NCBI GenBank assembly: GCA_937879875.1
Contig: CALFMN010000149.1
Span: 1-21,187, forward strand
Source: an uncultured Chloroflexota bacterium
Lineage (GTDB): Bacteria; Chloroflexota; Dehalococcoidia; CAUJGQ01
Length of the DNA: 21,187 bases
Reading direction: 5' to 3'
Shown here: piece after piece, positions 8,161 to 15,492 of the stretch
Layout: each line of letters opens with the position of its first letter
Position numbering within the stretch: the first letter of the stretch is position 1
Position numbers and translations under genes: made by a program
Notes under the pieces: generated by a model
The model's input: only the letters and a program-made list of their open reading frames with translations
Told to the model about the DNA's origin: nothing
Databases searched by the model: none

Positions 8161-8191
8161 CCGCCTGGGCCCAAAAATCGCCCGGAGGCGG
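8161..8191. other. Hairpin in the divergent 8022-8261 gap
   Basis: CCGCCT (8161-8166) pairs with AGGCGG (8186-8191), and GGGC (8167-8170) with GCCC (8180-8183). There is a GG bulge and an A-rich 9-base loop (CCAAAAATC). It lies between the divergent starts at 8021 (-) and 8262 (+), closer to the plus-strand gene. It may be an operator or leader structure; no clear promoter boxes are visible around it. Confidence 0.3.
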
Positions 8192-8261
8192 GACGCGAAG
8201 CCTGGCAGCGCGGCGGATGCTGACAGGGTAAAAACTCCCGAGCAGCGCGGAGGCAAATGCG

Positions 8262-8756
8262 ATGTTCAAGCGCCTGATCATGGTCGGTGCCGTGGCGGCC
8301 GCGGCCTGGTTCTTCATCAAGCGGCGGCGTGGCGAGGCAGAACCGGAACAAGACCCTGCCCGGCTTCCGCCAACGGCCGGCACGCGGCCCGCCGATCTGG
8401 AAGCGGGCTATGCGCCGGCCGACACCACGCGCAACGCCCCTGAACCTCAGGATCGCTATCGCCCGGCCGAGCACGCGGAAAGCTTCACCGGCTCGCCGCT
8501 GCGCACGCCGGACACCGGCCCGTACGGACGGCAACAGAGCGATGCAGCCGGTGCCGTCCCGCCACGGCCGAACGGTGCGGCGGAGAGCGGCAGCACCGCG
8601 CCGGCTCGGACGATCAAAGGCAACAATCGCGCCGGCGAGAAGCTGTATCATCTGCCGGACGATCAGACCTACGACCAGGTAATCGAAGAACGGCTCTTCG
8701 CCACGCGCGAAGAGGCAGAGGCGGCCGGCTACCACCACGCGACGCAGCCGAGTTAG
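8262..8756 (+). CDS. Small membrane-anchored protein with C-terminal sunset-like motif
   Basis: The 164-aa product has one N-terminal membrane segment (about residues 4-19) followed by KRRR, which predicts a cytoplasmic C-terminus. Residues 25-115 are Pro/Ala/Gly-rich and probably disordered. The last ~48 residues contain IKGNNRAGEKLYHLPDD, then a YD pair and FATREEAEAAGY. This pattern (IKGN...GEK.YH.P...YD...FAT.EEA.AAGY) is the short C-terminal motif I know as the sunset domain of small bacterial membrane proteins; its function is unknown. The ATG has GGAGG about 9 bases upstream. The YihY-type gene follows on the same strand after 151 bp, suggesting a cell-envelope setting. The motif is a recognition from memory; the biochemical role is unassigned. 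Confidence 0.8.
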   Translation: MFKRLIMVGAVAAAAWFFIKRRRGEAEPEQDPARLPPTAGTRPADLEAGYAPADTTRNAPEPQDRYRPAEHAESFTGSPLRTPDTGPYGRQQSDAAGAVPPRPNGAAESGSTAPARTIKGNNRAGEKLYHLPDDQTYDQVIEERLFATREEAEAAGYHHATQPS

Positions 8757-8799
8757 CGCCGGCAGCGAGCGACGCGCGCCTCGCGCCCTCCGTTCGGCT

Positions 8800-8819
8800 G
8801 CGGCCGCTACGCCGGCCGC
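8800..8819 (+). terminator. Hairpin between the sunset-motif gene and the YihY-type gene
   Basis: GCGGCC (8800-8805) pairs with GGCCGC (8814-8819) around an 8-base loop, 44 bases after the preceding stop. No T-run follows. A -10-like TACACT lies downstream at 8847-8852 without a recognisable -35 box, so the next gene may have its own promoter. Confidence 0.3.
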
Positions 8820-8907
8820 GCTATCATCGGCGCAGCGGCGGACCGCTACACTCGCGGCCAGAGGACGAGCCAGGAACGCATGGCGCGCGGGCATGGGGTA
8901 AAGAGAG

Positions 8908-9966
8908 ATGAAGCCGCTCTTCCGCTTCGGCAAACAGACGTACTCGTGCTACGGCAAGGCGCAAGGCGCCAGCTTCGCCGCCGCCATCGCCTACTACACG
9001 CTCTTCTCGATCTTTCCGATCGCCGTGTTTCTCGTCGGCTTCGCGGGTTATTTCATGAGCAACGCGCAGCGCAACTCGCTGGTCGATAGGCTCACGAGCG
9101 CGCTCGGCGGCGGCTCGACGGCCAACATCCGCGACCAGGTTATGGCGGCCACAAGCGGCCGCGCCGGCCTGGGCATCATCGCGCTGATCGGCGCGATCTG
9201 GTCGGGCAGCGCCGTTTTCACCGCGATCCGCACCGGGCTCAACGCCGTCTGGGAGCGCAAGCAGGACGCGCCCTGGCTGATGCAAAAGATCAAGGACCTG
9301 GGTGCGGTGATCGGTCTGGCGATCATGCTCGCGCTCTCGATCGCCTCAACCGCACTGCTGACGGTCGTCGCCAACCTGACCGAACACGTGCTCGGCAAGG
9401 AGATCGGCGGGATGGTGGCCTTCCCCATCGGCCTGCTGCTGATCGTGGCGCCGCTCGGCATCGTGTTCCTCGCGTTCGGCGTGCTCTACGTCTGGGCCTC
9501 GCCGCCGCACATCCGCTGGCGCCAGGTTTGGCCGGGGGCGCTGTTCGGTGCGGCGGGGTTTGTTGTGCTCAGCTTCGGCTTCAGCCTCTATGCCCGCTAC
9601 TTCGGCCACTACGACAAGGTCTACGGCACGCTTGGCGCGGCGATCGCCTTTCTCTTCTATGCCTATCTGATCGGCACGCTGATCCTGCTGGGCGCCGAGG
9701 TGGTCGAGCAGTACGCGCTGCTGAGAGACACAGGCCATGTCGCCGATGCCTGCGAACTGCCGGACGAGCAGCAGAAGCGGCGCACCGGTGACCGGCGCCC
9801 GAGCGCCGGCGTGCCGCGGCGCGAGATTCCGCTGCTGGTCCTCGCGAAGGACGTTCGCGCCCCGAAGGGCAGCAAGCAGGACACGGTGACGGCTGCCGAA
9901 GCGTTTCCAGAGGATGCCGAGAGTTTCGAAGCGCGCGAGCCCGCCGGCTCGGCGCCCTCGCGCTGA
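8908..9966 (+). CDS. YihY/BrkB-type integral membrane protein
   Basis: A 352-aa inner-membrane protein of the YihY/virulence factor BrkB family, whose biochemical function is not settled. Six hydrophobic segments are visible at about 20-48, 86-108, 130-158, 168-198, 210-230 and 240-266. Family hallmarks are the N-terminal AAAIAYYTLFSIFPI, the WSGSAVFTAI segment, and YGTLGAAIAFLFYAYL before the last helix, which ends in GAEVVEQY. Residues 270-352 form a charged, probably disordered cytoplasmic tail, longer than I would expect. The ATG at 8908 has a weak purine-rich site (AAAGAGAG) before it. The channel gene follows after 95 bp on the same strand, so the two may be co-transcribed. Confidence 0.9.
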   Translation: MKPLFRFGKQTYSCYGKAQGASFAAAIAYYTLFSIFPIAVFLVGFAGYFMSNAQRNSLVDRLTSALGGGSTANIRDQVMAATSGRAGLGIIALIGAIWSGSAVFTAIRTGLNAVWERKQDAPWLMQKIKDLGAVIGLAIMLALSIASTALLTVVANLTEHVLGKEIGGMVAFPIGLLLIVAPLGIVFLAFGVLYVWASPPHIRWRQVWPGALFGAAGFVVLSFGFSLYARYFGHYDKVYGTLGAAIAFLFYAYLIGTLILLGAEVVEQYALLRDTGHVADACELPDEQQKRRTGDRRPSAGVPRREIPLLVLAKDVRAPKGSKQDTVTAAEAFPEDAESFEAREPAGSAPSR

Positions 9967-10061
9967 AGGCCCGGTGACCGCGCCGGCGGCTGTACCGCTA
10001 TCTTTGTCTGGCACAGCGCGGCCGCGGGATCGGCCGCACCCACACGACGAGGATAAGGGCG

Positions 10062-11177
10062 GTGCGGGTTCTCGACGCAATTTCGCTGATCGGCGGCGTG
10101 GCTCTGGTCGCGCTGGTGCTCTGGGACGTGTTCGAGACGATCGTGCTGCCGCGTCGCGTCTCTCGTCGCTTCAGGCTGGCGCGGTTGTTCTACCTGAGCA
10201 CGTGGGCCGTCTGGACGCTGATTGCACGACGGTTGAGCGGTGGCCGGCGTGAGAGCTACCTCAGCTACTTCGGCCCGCTTTCACTGTTGCTCCTGCTGAT
10301 GAGCTGGGCGATCGCGCTGATCGCCGGCTATGCGCTGATCCAGCGCGGCGTCGAGACGCGGCTTCAGGCGCCGGCCGGCACCAGCGGCTTCCTCGCCTAC
10401 CTCTACTTCAGCGGCACGACGTTCTTTACGCTTGGTCTGGGCGACGTGGCGCCGCTCGGCGCCGCCGGGCGCATTGTGACGGTGGCAGAAGCCGGCACCG
10501 GCTTCGGACTGCTCGGCCTCGTGATCGGCTATCTGCCCGCCTTCTATCAGTCGCTCTCGCGTCGCGAGACCGCGATCACGCTGCTGGACGCCCGCGCCGG
10601 CTCGCCGCCTGGCGGCCTCGAACTGATCGTGCGCTACGCCCGCGCCGGCGATGTCGATGGGCTGGCGCGGCTGCTGGCCGAGTGGGAGATCTGGGCCGCC
10701 GAGCTGTTAGAGAGCCATCTCTCCTATCCGCTGCTCACTTTTTTTCGATCGCAGCATGACAATCAGTCCTGGCTCGCGGCGCTGACCGCCATCCTGGACG
10801 CCTGCGCGCTGGTGCTTTCCGGCATAGAAGGCATTCCCGCGCGGCCCGCGCGCCTGACCTTCGCCATCGCCCGGCACGCGGCGGTCGATCTCTGTCAGGT
10901 GATGGTGCTGGAGCCGCAGGCCGAGCATCTGAACCGCCTGCCGCCGGAGCAACTGGCGAACGTCTGCTCGGCGCTGACGGCAGCCGGCGTGCCGATGCAT
11001 CCCGACAGCGACAGCGCGAAGAAACTTGCCCGCCTGCGCGTCTCCTATGAGCCGTATGTATACGCGCTCTCTGAGCGGCTGCTGATGCCGCTGCCGGCGT
11101 GGATCGCGCCCGCCAGCGCCAAGGACGACTGGATCGCCTCGGCCTGGAGCGACCCGGAAGGGCTGGAGCACTTCTGA
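10062..11177 (+). CDS. Potassium-channel-family protein with TLGLGD selectivity filter
   Basis: A 371-aa predicted ion channel. A hydrophobic helix at 5-22 runs into DVFETIVLPRR. A second helix (about 71-93) is followed by a pore helix and the selectivity-filter motif TLGLGD (residues 123-128) in FFTLGLGDVAPLG, then an inner helix at about 138-160. Canonical K+ filters read T-V-G-Y-G-D; here V and Y are both Leu, a variant seen in such small channels, so ion preference is uncertain. Residues ~165-371 form a mostly helical cytoplasmic region with no RCK/TrkA_N nucleotide-binding motif (no GxGxxG). The start is GTG 10062, with AGGATAAGGG upstream. It lies between the YihY-type gene and folC. 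The pore assignment is strong; the function of the C-terminal half is unknown. Confidence 0.85.
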   Translation: MRVLDAISLIGGVALVALVLWDVFETIVLPRRVSRRFRLARLFYLSTWAVWTLIARRLSGGRRESYLSYFGPLSLLLLLMSWAIALIAGYALIQRGVETRLQAPAGTSGFLAYLYFSGTTFFTLGLGDVAPLGAAGRIVTVAEAGTGFGLLGLVIGYLPAFYQSLSRRETAITLLDARAGSPPGGLELIVRYARAGDVDGLARLLAEWEIWAAELLESHLSYPLLTFFRSQHDNQSWLAALTAILDACALVLSGIEGIPARPARLTFAIARHAAVDLCQVMVLEPQAEHLNRLPPEQLANVCSALTAAGVPMHPDSDSAKKLARLRVSYEPYVYALSERLLMPLPAWIAPASAKDDWIASAWSDPEGLEHF

Positions 11178-11216
11178 GCCGGGACGGGAGCCGTCGCCCG
11201 CCGACCCGTGGCAGCC

Positions 11217-11222
11217 TACAAT
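11217..11222 (+). promoter_or_regulatory. Possible -10 box for folC
   Basis: TACAAT lies 29 bases before the folC ATG in the 74-bp gap after the channel gene. It matches the sigma-70 -10 consensus at five of six positions. No good -35 hexamer lies 16-18 bases upstream, so the call is tentative. Confidence 0.3.
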
Positions 11223-11251
11223 GGGCAGCGAAACGGGTACGGGGCGCGGAC

Positions 11252-12601
11252 ATGATGGACTTCGGCGAAGCGACGACCTGGCTGCTTTCGTTCGCCAACT
11301 ACGAGATGGCGCCGCTCGATCGGACCACGGCAGCACGCCGCGAGCTGCGGCCGTTGCGTGAGCTGCTTTCCCGTCTCGGCGAGCCGCAGCGCGGGCGCGG
11401 CACGGTCCACATCACCGGCAGCAAAGGCAAGGGCAGTGTCGCGGCGATGATCGCGGCGATGCTGCGCGCCTGCGGTCTGCGCACGGGCCTCTTCACCAGC
11501 CCGCACCTGCACACGATCCGCGAGCGCATGCAGGTGGACGGCGAACCGATCGCCGAAGCGGACTTCGCGCGGCTCACAGCGGTGCTGCGGCCGCACGTCG
11601 AGGCGTTGATCACAGGCGGTGAGAAGCTCACAACCTTCGAGCTGCTGACCGCGCTCGGCTTGCTGCATTTCCGCGAGCAGGACGCCGCCTGGCAGGTGAT
11701 CGAGGTCGGCCTGGGCGGCACGCTCGACGCGACCAACGTGCTGGACGAGAAACAGCTCTGCGTGTTCACGCCGATCGGTCTTGAGCACACCGAGATCCTG
11801 GGCGACACCGTGCAACAGATCGCGGCGGACAAGGCCGGCATCCTGCGGCCGGGCGTGCATGCGGTGATGGGCTTGCAGCGCGAAAGCGCGGCCGAGGTGC
11901 TGCGTGCGGCCTGCGCCGAACGCGGCGCGACCCTGCTCGAGGTTGCCTCCGTCTGTCAGCTTTCGCGCGGACGTAGCGGCCTCGACGGCCAGGAGCTGCG
12001 ACTGCGCACGCCGTTAGCGGAGTACCGCGCGAAGCTGCCGCTGGTAGGCCGCTTTCAGGCAGAAAACGCCGCCGCCGCGATTCTGGGCATGGAACAGCTA
12101 ATCGATGCCGGCGTGCCCTTCACGCCGCAGAGCGCCGCCGCGGGCCTGGCGGAGGTGCGCTGGCCAGGGCGGGTCGAAGTGCTGAAGCGCAGCCCGCTCG
12201 TCGTGGTCGATGGCGCCCACAGTCCCGACTCGGCACGCCGACTGGCGCAGACGATCCGCGAAGAGCTGCCGCACCGCGGCTTCTATCTCGTCGTCGGCGC
12301 GTCGAGCGACAAGGATCTGGCCGCCATCGCCGCCGCCTTCGCGCCGCTGGACCCGACGGTGCTCGCCACGGCGGCGCAGCATCCGCGCGCGGCGAGCGCG
12401 GCAACCGTCGGTCAGGCGTTCCAGGACGCCGGCATGATGGTGCGCCTGGCGCCCGATGTGGCAGCCGCGATGGACGCGGCGCTCGGCGAGGCGGGCAGCG
12501 GCGATCTGGTGCTCGCCGCCGGCAGTCTGTTCGTGGCGGCCGAAGCGCGAGCCGCCGTGCTGGGGCTGCTGCCCGCGGCCCCCTATCCCCCGGCCACGTG
12601 A
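11252..12601 (+). CDS. folC: Dihydrofolate synthase / folylpolyglutamate synthase
   Basis: A Mur-ligase-type ATP-dependent amide ligase of folate metabolism. It adds glutamate to dihydropteroate and/or to folates. The 449-aa length fits FolC. The N-terminal WLLSFANYE leads to the ATP-binding loop TGSKGKGS (55-62). LFTSPHLHTIRERM is the folate/omega-loop region. DKAGI contains the presumed carbamylated lysine K194, and D320 opens the DGAHS version of the usual DGAHN motif. Either ATG 11252 or ATG 11255 could be the start; a longer frame reaches back to 11099 inside the channel gene but lacks family similarity there. The gene converges on sucD, and hairpins after its stop probably end transcription. 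Sequence alone does not show whether one or both activities are present. Confidence 0.93.
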   Translation: MMDFGEATTWLLSFANYEMAPLDRTTAARRELRPLRELLSRLGEPQRGRGTVHITGSKGKGSVAAMIAAMLRACGLRTGLFTSPHLHTIRERMQVDGEPIAEADFARLTAVLRPHVEALITGGEKLTTFELLTALGLLHFREQDAAWQVIEVGLGGTLDATNVLDEKQLCVFTPIGLEHTEILGDTVQQIAADKAGILRPGVHAVMGLQRESAAEVLRAACAERGATLLEVASVCQLSRGRSGLDGQELRLRTPLAEYRAKLPLVGRFQAENAAAAILGMEQLIDAGVPFTPQSAAAGLAEVRWPGRVEVLKRSPLVVVDGAHSPDSARRLAQTIREELPHRGFYLVVGASSDKDLAAIAAAFAPLDPTVLATAAQHPRAASAATVGQAFQDAGMMVRLAPDVAAAMDAALGEAGSGDLVLAAGSLFVAAEARAAVLGLLPAAPYPPAT

Positions 12602-12616
12602 CATCTGTGATGCTGG

Positions 12617-12636
12617 TTCCCCCGCTAACAGGGGAA
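12617..12636 (+). terminator. Hairpin just after folC
   Basis: TTCCCC (12617-12622) pairs with GGGGAA (12631-12636) around an 8-base loop, 15 bases past the folC stop. It is followed by purines rather than T. It is the first of several palindromic elements in the folC/sucD convergent gap (12602-12770). Confidence 0.35.
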
Positions 12637-12718
12637 AGGGGCGATCCAGCGACGCAGGAATCGGACGGCATCGGGTTAACCGTTCATCGATCGAAACGCT
12701 CCACGCCGGATCGCCCCT
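12637..12718. repeat. 11-bp inverted repeat in the folC/sucD gap
   Basis: AGGGGCGATCC (12637-12647) and GGATCGCCCCT (12708-12718) are exact reverse complements 60 bases apart. The 8-bp palindrome GGTTAACC lies between them. The right arm abuts the 28-bp palindrome at 12719-12746. This resembles the boundaries of a small non-coding insertion, though no target duplication is obvious. Confidence 0.4.
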
Positions 12719-12746
12719 CTCCTTCTCCCAGGATTGGGAGAAGGAG
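12719..12746. repeat. 28-bp palindrome, copy 1; likely bidirectional terminator
   Basis: CTCCTTCTCCCA (12719-12730) and TGGGAGAAGGAG (12735-12746) form a perfect 12-bp stem with a GGAT loop, between the converging folC and sucD genes. A second copy with compensatory changes lies at 21153-21180. The position suits a transcription terminator for both genes. Confidence 0.6.
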
Positions 12747-12770
12747 ACAGGAGAGGTTGAGAGCCGAAGG

Positions 12771-13661
12771 CTACGTCAGACCGTGCTCCCGCAGGATCCG
12801 TTGGGTGGTGGCGCCGATCTCGGCCGGGCTGTCCACGATCGTGGCGCCGGCATCGCGCAGCGCCCGCTTCTTGGCGTCGGCCGTGCCCGAGTCACCGGAG
12901 ATGATCGCGCCGGCGTGGCCCATGCGGCGGCCGGGCGGCGCGGTGGCGCCGGCGATGAAGGCGACGACCGGCTTTCTGACATGCGCCTTGATGTAGTCCG
13001 CGGCCTCTTGCTCGGCGCTGCCGCCGATCTCGCCGATCAGCACCAGTGCGGCCGTCTCCGCGTCGTCGTTGAATAGCTTCAGGACTTCGCGCTGGCGCGT
13101 GCCGATCACGGGGTCGCCGCCGACGCCCACGCAGCTCGATTGACCGATGCCCAGGTTCGTGAGCTGCGCCACGGCTTCGTAGACGAGCGTGCCGGAGCGT
13201 GAGATCACGCCGACGCTGCCGGGCGCAAAGACCTGGCCGGGCATGATGCCAACGCGGCACCGGGCGCCGGGCGTGATCACGCCGGGGCAGTTGGGGCCGA
13301 TCAGCGTCGTCTGGCTGCCCTGCAACGCCCGTCGCACCATCACCATGTCCAGCACCGGAATGCCTTCGGTGATGCAGACGACGAGCGGCACGCCGGCCTC
13401 GGCCGCTTCGAGGATCGCGTCGGCGGCAAACGGCGCGGGCACGTAGATGATGCTGACATTCGCGCCCGTCTCGGCCACGGCCTCGCGCACCGTGTCGAAA
13501 ACGGGCACCTTGTCCTCGAATAGCTGCCCACCGCGGCCCGGCGTCACGCCGGCGACGACGTTGGTGCCGTAGGCGATGCTGCGCCGGGCGTGCTGGCTGC
13601 CCTCGCCGCCGGTGATGCCTTGCACCAGCAGCCGTGTGCTCTCGTCGACCAAAACGCTCAC
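12771..13661 (-). CDS. sucD: Succinyl-CoA synthetase alpha subunit
   Basis: The alpha subunit of succinate-CoA ligase in the TCA cycle, which interconverts succinyl-CoA and succinate with ADP or GDP phosphorylation. It carries the phosphohistidine and the CoA site. The 296 aa include the CoA-binding N-terminal Rossmann domain (GITGGEGSQHARRSIAYG), IGPNCPGVITP, the CVGVGGDPVIGT segment, and the active-site H249 in GHAGAIISGDSGTADAK. The start is GTG 13661 with GGGAGAG upstream. It follows sucC by 69 bp, and that gap holds a strong hairpin. The catalytic residues look intact, and the protein forms a complex with SucC. Confidence 0.97.
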   Translation of the reverse strand: MSVLVDESTRLLVQGITGGEGSQHARRSIAYGTNVVAGVTPGRGGQLFEDKVPVFDTVREAVAETGANVSIIYVPAPFAADAILEAAEAGVPLVVCITEGIPVLDMVMVRRALQGSQTTLIGPNCPGVITPGARCRVGIMPGQVFAPGSVGVISRSGTLVYEAVAQLTNLGIGQSSCVGVGGDPVIGTRQREVLKLFNDDAETAALVLIGEIGGSAEQEAADYIKAHVRKPVVAFIAGATAPPGRRMGHAGAIISGDSGTADAKKRALRDAGATIVDSPAEIGATTQRILREHGLT

Positions 13662-13675
13662 GCCGATCTCTCCCT

Positions 13676-13702
13676 GTCCGCGGCGGCTCCAGCCGCGCGG
13701 AC
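13676..13702 (-). promoter_or_regulatory. Strong hairpin between sucC and sucD
   Basis: GTCCGC (13676-13681) pairs with GCGGAC (13697-13702), and GCGGC (13683-13687) with GCCGC (13692-13696). One G is bulged and the loop has four bases. It sits a few bases upstream of the sucD ribosome-binding site in the two-gene transcript. It could adjust the sucC:sucD ratio or protect an mRNA end. No U-run follows, so it is not an obvious terminator. Confidence 0.5.
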
Positions 13703-13730
13703 CGTGGCTTCGTGTACGCCTGCCGCGCGC

Positions 13731-14897
13731 TTAGCTCTTGCCCGCCGCCTGCACGGCCAGCCGCGCCGCCTCGCCCAGATCCTTGCCGCGAATTACTGGC
13801 AGGCCGGAGTCGTTCAGCAGCTGCTCGCCCTCGTCCAAATTCGTGCCTTCGAGCCGCGCCACGACCGGAATCTGCAGATCCAACCGGCGGAAGCCCTCGA
13901 TCACGCCCTGCGCGATCACGTCCACACGCGCCATGCCGCCGAAGATGTTGACCAGGATCGCCTTCACCGACGGGTCTTCGACGATCACCTGCAAGGCGCT
14001 GACCACGCGCTCCGGGTTGTTCACCGTGCCGATGTCGAGGAAATTGGCCGGCTCGCCGCCCGCCAGCTTGATCGTGTCCATCGTCGCCATCGCCAGGCCG
14101 GCGCCGTTGACGATGCAGCCGATGTTGCCGTCGAGCTTGATGTAGTTGTCGATACCGTGCGCCTTGGCCTGGACTTCGAGCGGGTCTTCCTCGTCCACGT
14201 CGCGCAGCTCGGCGATGTCCTTGTGGCGGAACAGCGCGTTGTCGTCGATGTTGAACTTGGCGTCGAGCGCCAGCACGCGGCCATCGGCCGTGACAACCAG
14301 CGGATTGATCTCTGCCAGCGAGGCGTCTTTGGCGGCGAAGGCGTTGTAGAGACCGGTCATGAGCTGCGTGGCCGGGCGCAGCGCCTCGCCGGTGAGGCCG
14401 ACGTTGAAGGCCAGCTCGCGCGCCATATACGGCTGAAAACCCGTGGTCGGGTCGATGGCGACGCGGAAGATCTTTTCCGGCATTGCCGCCGCGACCTCTT
14501 CGATCTCCATGCCGCCGGCGGCGCTCGCCATCATCACCGGCTCGCCGATCGCGCCGTCCACGAGCACGGCGACGTACAGCTCGCGTGCGACCTGCATCTG
14601 CTCTTCAACGAGCACGCGCTTGACCTTCTGGCCCTCCGGCCCGGTCTGGTGGGTAACGAGCTGCATGCCGATGATCTGCGCGGCGACGCGCTCGGCCTCT
14701 TCGGCGCTGTTGGCAAGCTTGACGCCGCCGCCCTTGCCGCGGCCGCCGGCATGGATCTGGGCCTTGACCACGACCTTGCCGCCCAGCTCCTCCGCGATCG
14801 CGCGGGCCTCGGCCGGCGTGCCGGCGACGCGCCCCTTCGGAATCGGCACGCCGAACTCGTCCAGGATCGACTTCGCCTGATACTCGTGGATTTTCAT
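13731..14897 (-). CDS. sucC: Succinyl-CoA synthetase beta subunit
   Basis: The beta (nucleotide- and succinate-binding) subunit of succinyl-CoA synthetase. The 388-aa length is typical. It opens with MKIHEYQAKSILDEFGVPIP. The ATP-grasp region is seen in VVVKAQIHAGGRGKGGGVKL. EINPLVVTADGRVLALDAKF supplies metal-binding and phosphate-site residues. NGAGLAMATMD and NIFGGMARVDVIA belong to the C-terminal domain that contacts SucD. The ATG at 14897 has GGAG 8 bases upstream. It is the first gene of a sucC-sucD pair read leftward. Its 5' side carries imperfect tandem repeats (14905-15150) that may belong to the leader or promoter. Confidence 0.97.
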   Translation of the reverse strand: MKIHEYQAKSILDEFGVPIPKGRVAGTPAEARAIAEELGGKVVVKAQIHAGGRGKGGGVKLANSAEEAERVAAQIIGMQLVTHQTGPEGQKVKRVLVEEQMQVARELYVAVLVDGAIGEPVMMASAAGGMEIEEVAAAMPEKIFRVAIDPTTGFQPYMARELAFNVGLTGEALRPATQLMTGLYNAFAAKDASLAEINPLVVTADGRVLALDAKFNIDDNALFRHKDIAELRDVDEEDPLEVQAKAHGIDNYIKLDGNIGCIVNGAGLAMATMDTIKLAGGEPANFLDIGTVNNPERVVSALQVIVEDPSVKAILVNIFGGMARVDVIAQGVIEGFRRLDLQIPVVARLEGTNLDEGEQLLNDSGLPVIRGKDLGEAARLAVQAAGKS

Positions 14898-14904
14898 CTG
14901 ATAT

Positions 14905-15150
14905 CTCCGATGGTCGTAGGGGGCACGCCCCCTCTCACCCCCAAATATGTTGCGGCCTGCAGCCGCGTTGATTTGACTGTCGAGCTGTCAGGAATATTTG
15001 GACGTCTCCGATGGTCGTAGAGGGCACGCTTTCGTCTGAGCTGGTCGCTGACGCTCCCGCCGCACTCACCCCCGAATGGGTGGCTGTCGTATTGATTTCA
15101 CTGCGAGAGGAGTCGATCGTAGGGGCCAGTCCCTCTCTCACACTCAGCGG
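14905..15150. repeat. Imperfect ~100-bp tandem repeats upstream of sucC
   Basis: CTCCGATGGTCGTAG occurs at 14905-14919 and 15006-15020, each followed by RGGGCACGC. CTCACCCCCRAAT and TTGATTTSACTG recur in the same order, so two units of about 100 bp start at 14905 and 15006. A shorter third unit starts near 15115 (GATCGTAGGGG...CTCTCTCAC). Unit 1 contains a hairpin with arms AGGGGG/CCCCCT (14918-14933) and an inverted pair CCAAATAT/ATATTTGG (14941-14948, 14993-15000). No gene is convincing here. Confidence 0.55.
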
Positions 15151-15492
15151 TTCGCTCGGTGCTCGGGAGGCGACCTCAGTGTCGGGCTTCCGAGCGTGAC
15201 GGCCGTTCGCGCCGCATCTTTCATACTGCAGAGCAAGGTCGACATCCGGCGGGCGGCCCCGTCCCGCACTCTAGCACAGGGGATTGCAGCGATCGATCCG
15301 CTGCCCGATGTGCCCGGCTGGCAGCCGTTTGCCTTCCTCGCTGCTCGACCAGCGCGAGCGAGCATCCGGCGTCGGGCGGCGGCTGGTTGGCGCAATCTAC
15401 TCCGGATGGAGAATGGTCTTTTTTGCCAAAGCTGCTTCGCTGTGCGCACCAGAGTTGCTGGAGGAGTGATTCGCTGGAAACGAGGCCGCGTC
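15151..15492. other. Stretch without a recognised gene
   Basis: Open frames exist on both strands but none gives a recognisable protein or has a good ribosome-binding site. A T6 run at 15419-15424 follows a weak CTCC/GGAG hairpin (about 15402-15413), which could be a minor plus-strand terminator. The region probably holds the sucC promoter on its left side and degenerate sequence elsewhere. Confidence 0.35.

Noticed and set aside
8022..8933. N-terminal extension of the amidohydrolase to 8933
   Set aside because: The extension is Arg/Ala-rich, lies antisense to a better-supported gene, and a strong ribosome-binding site marks GTG 8021.
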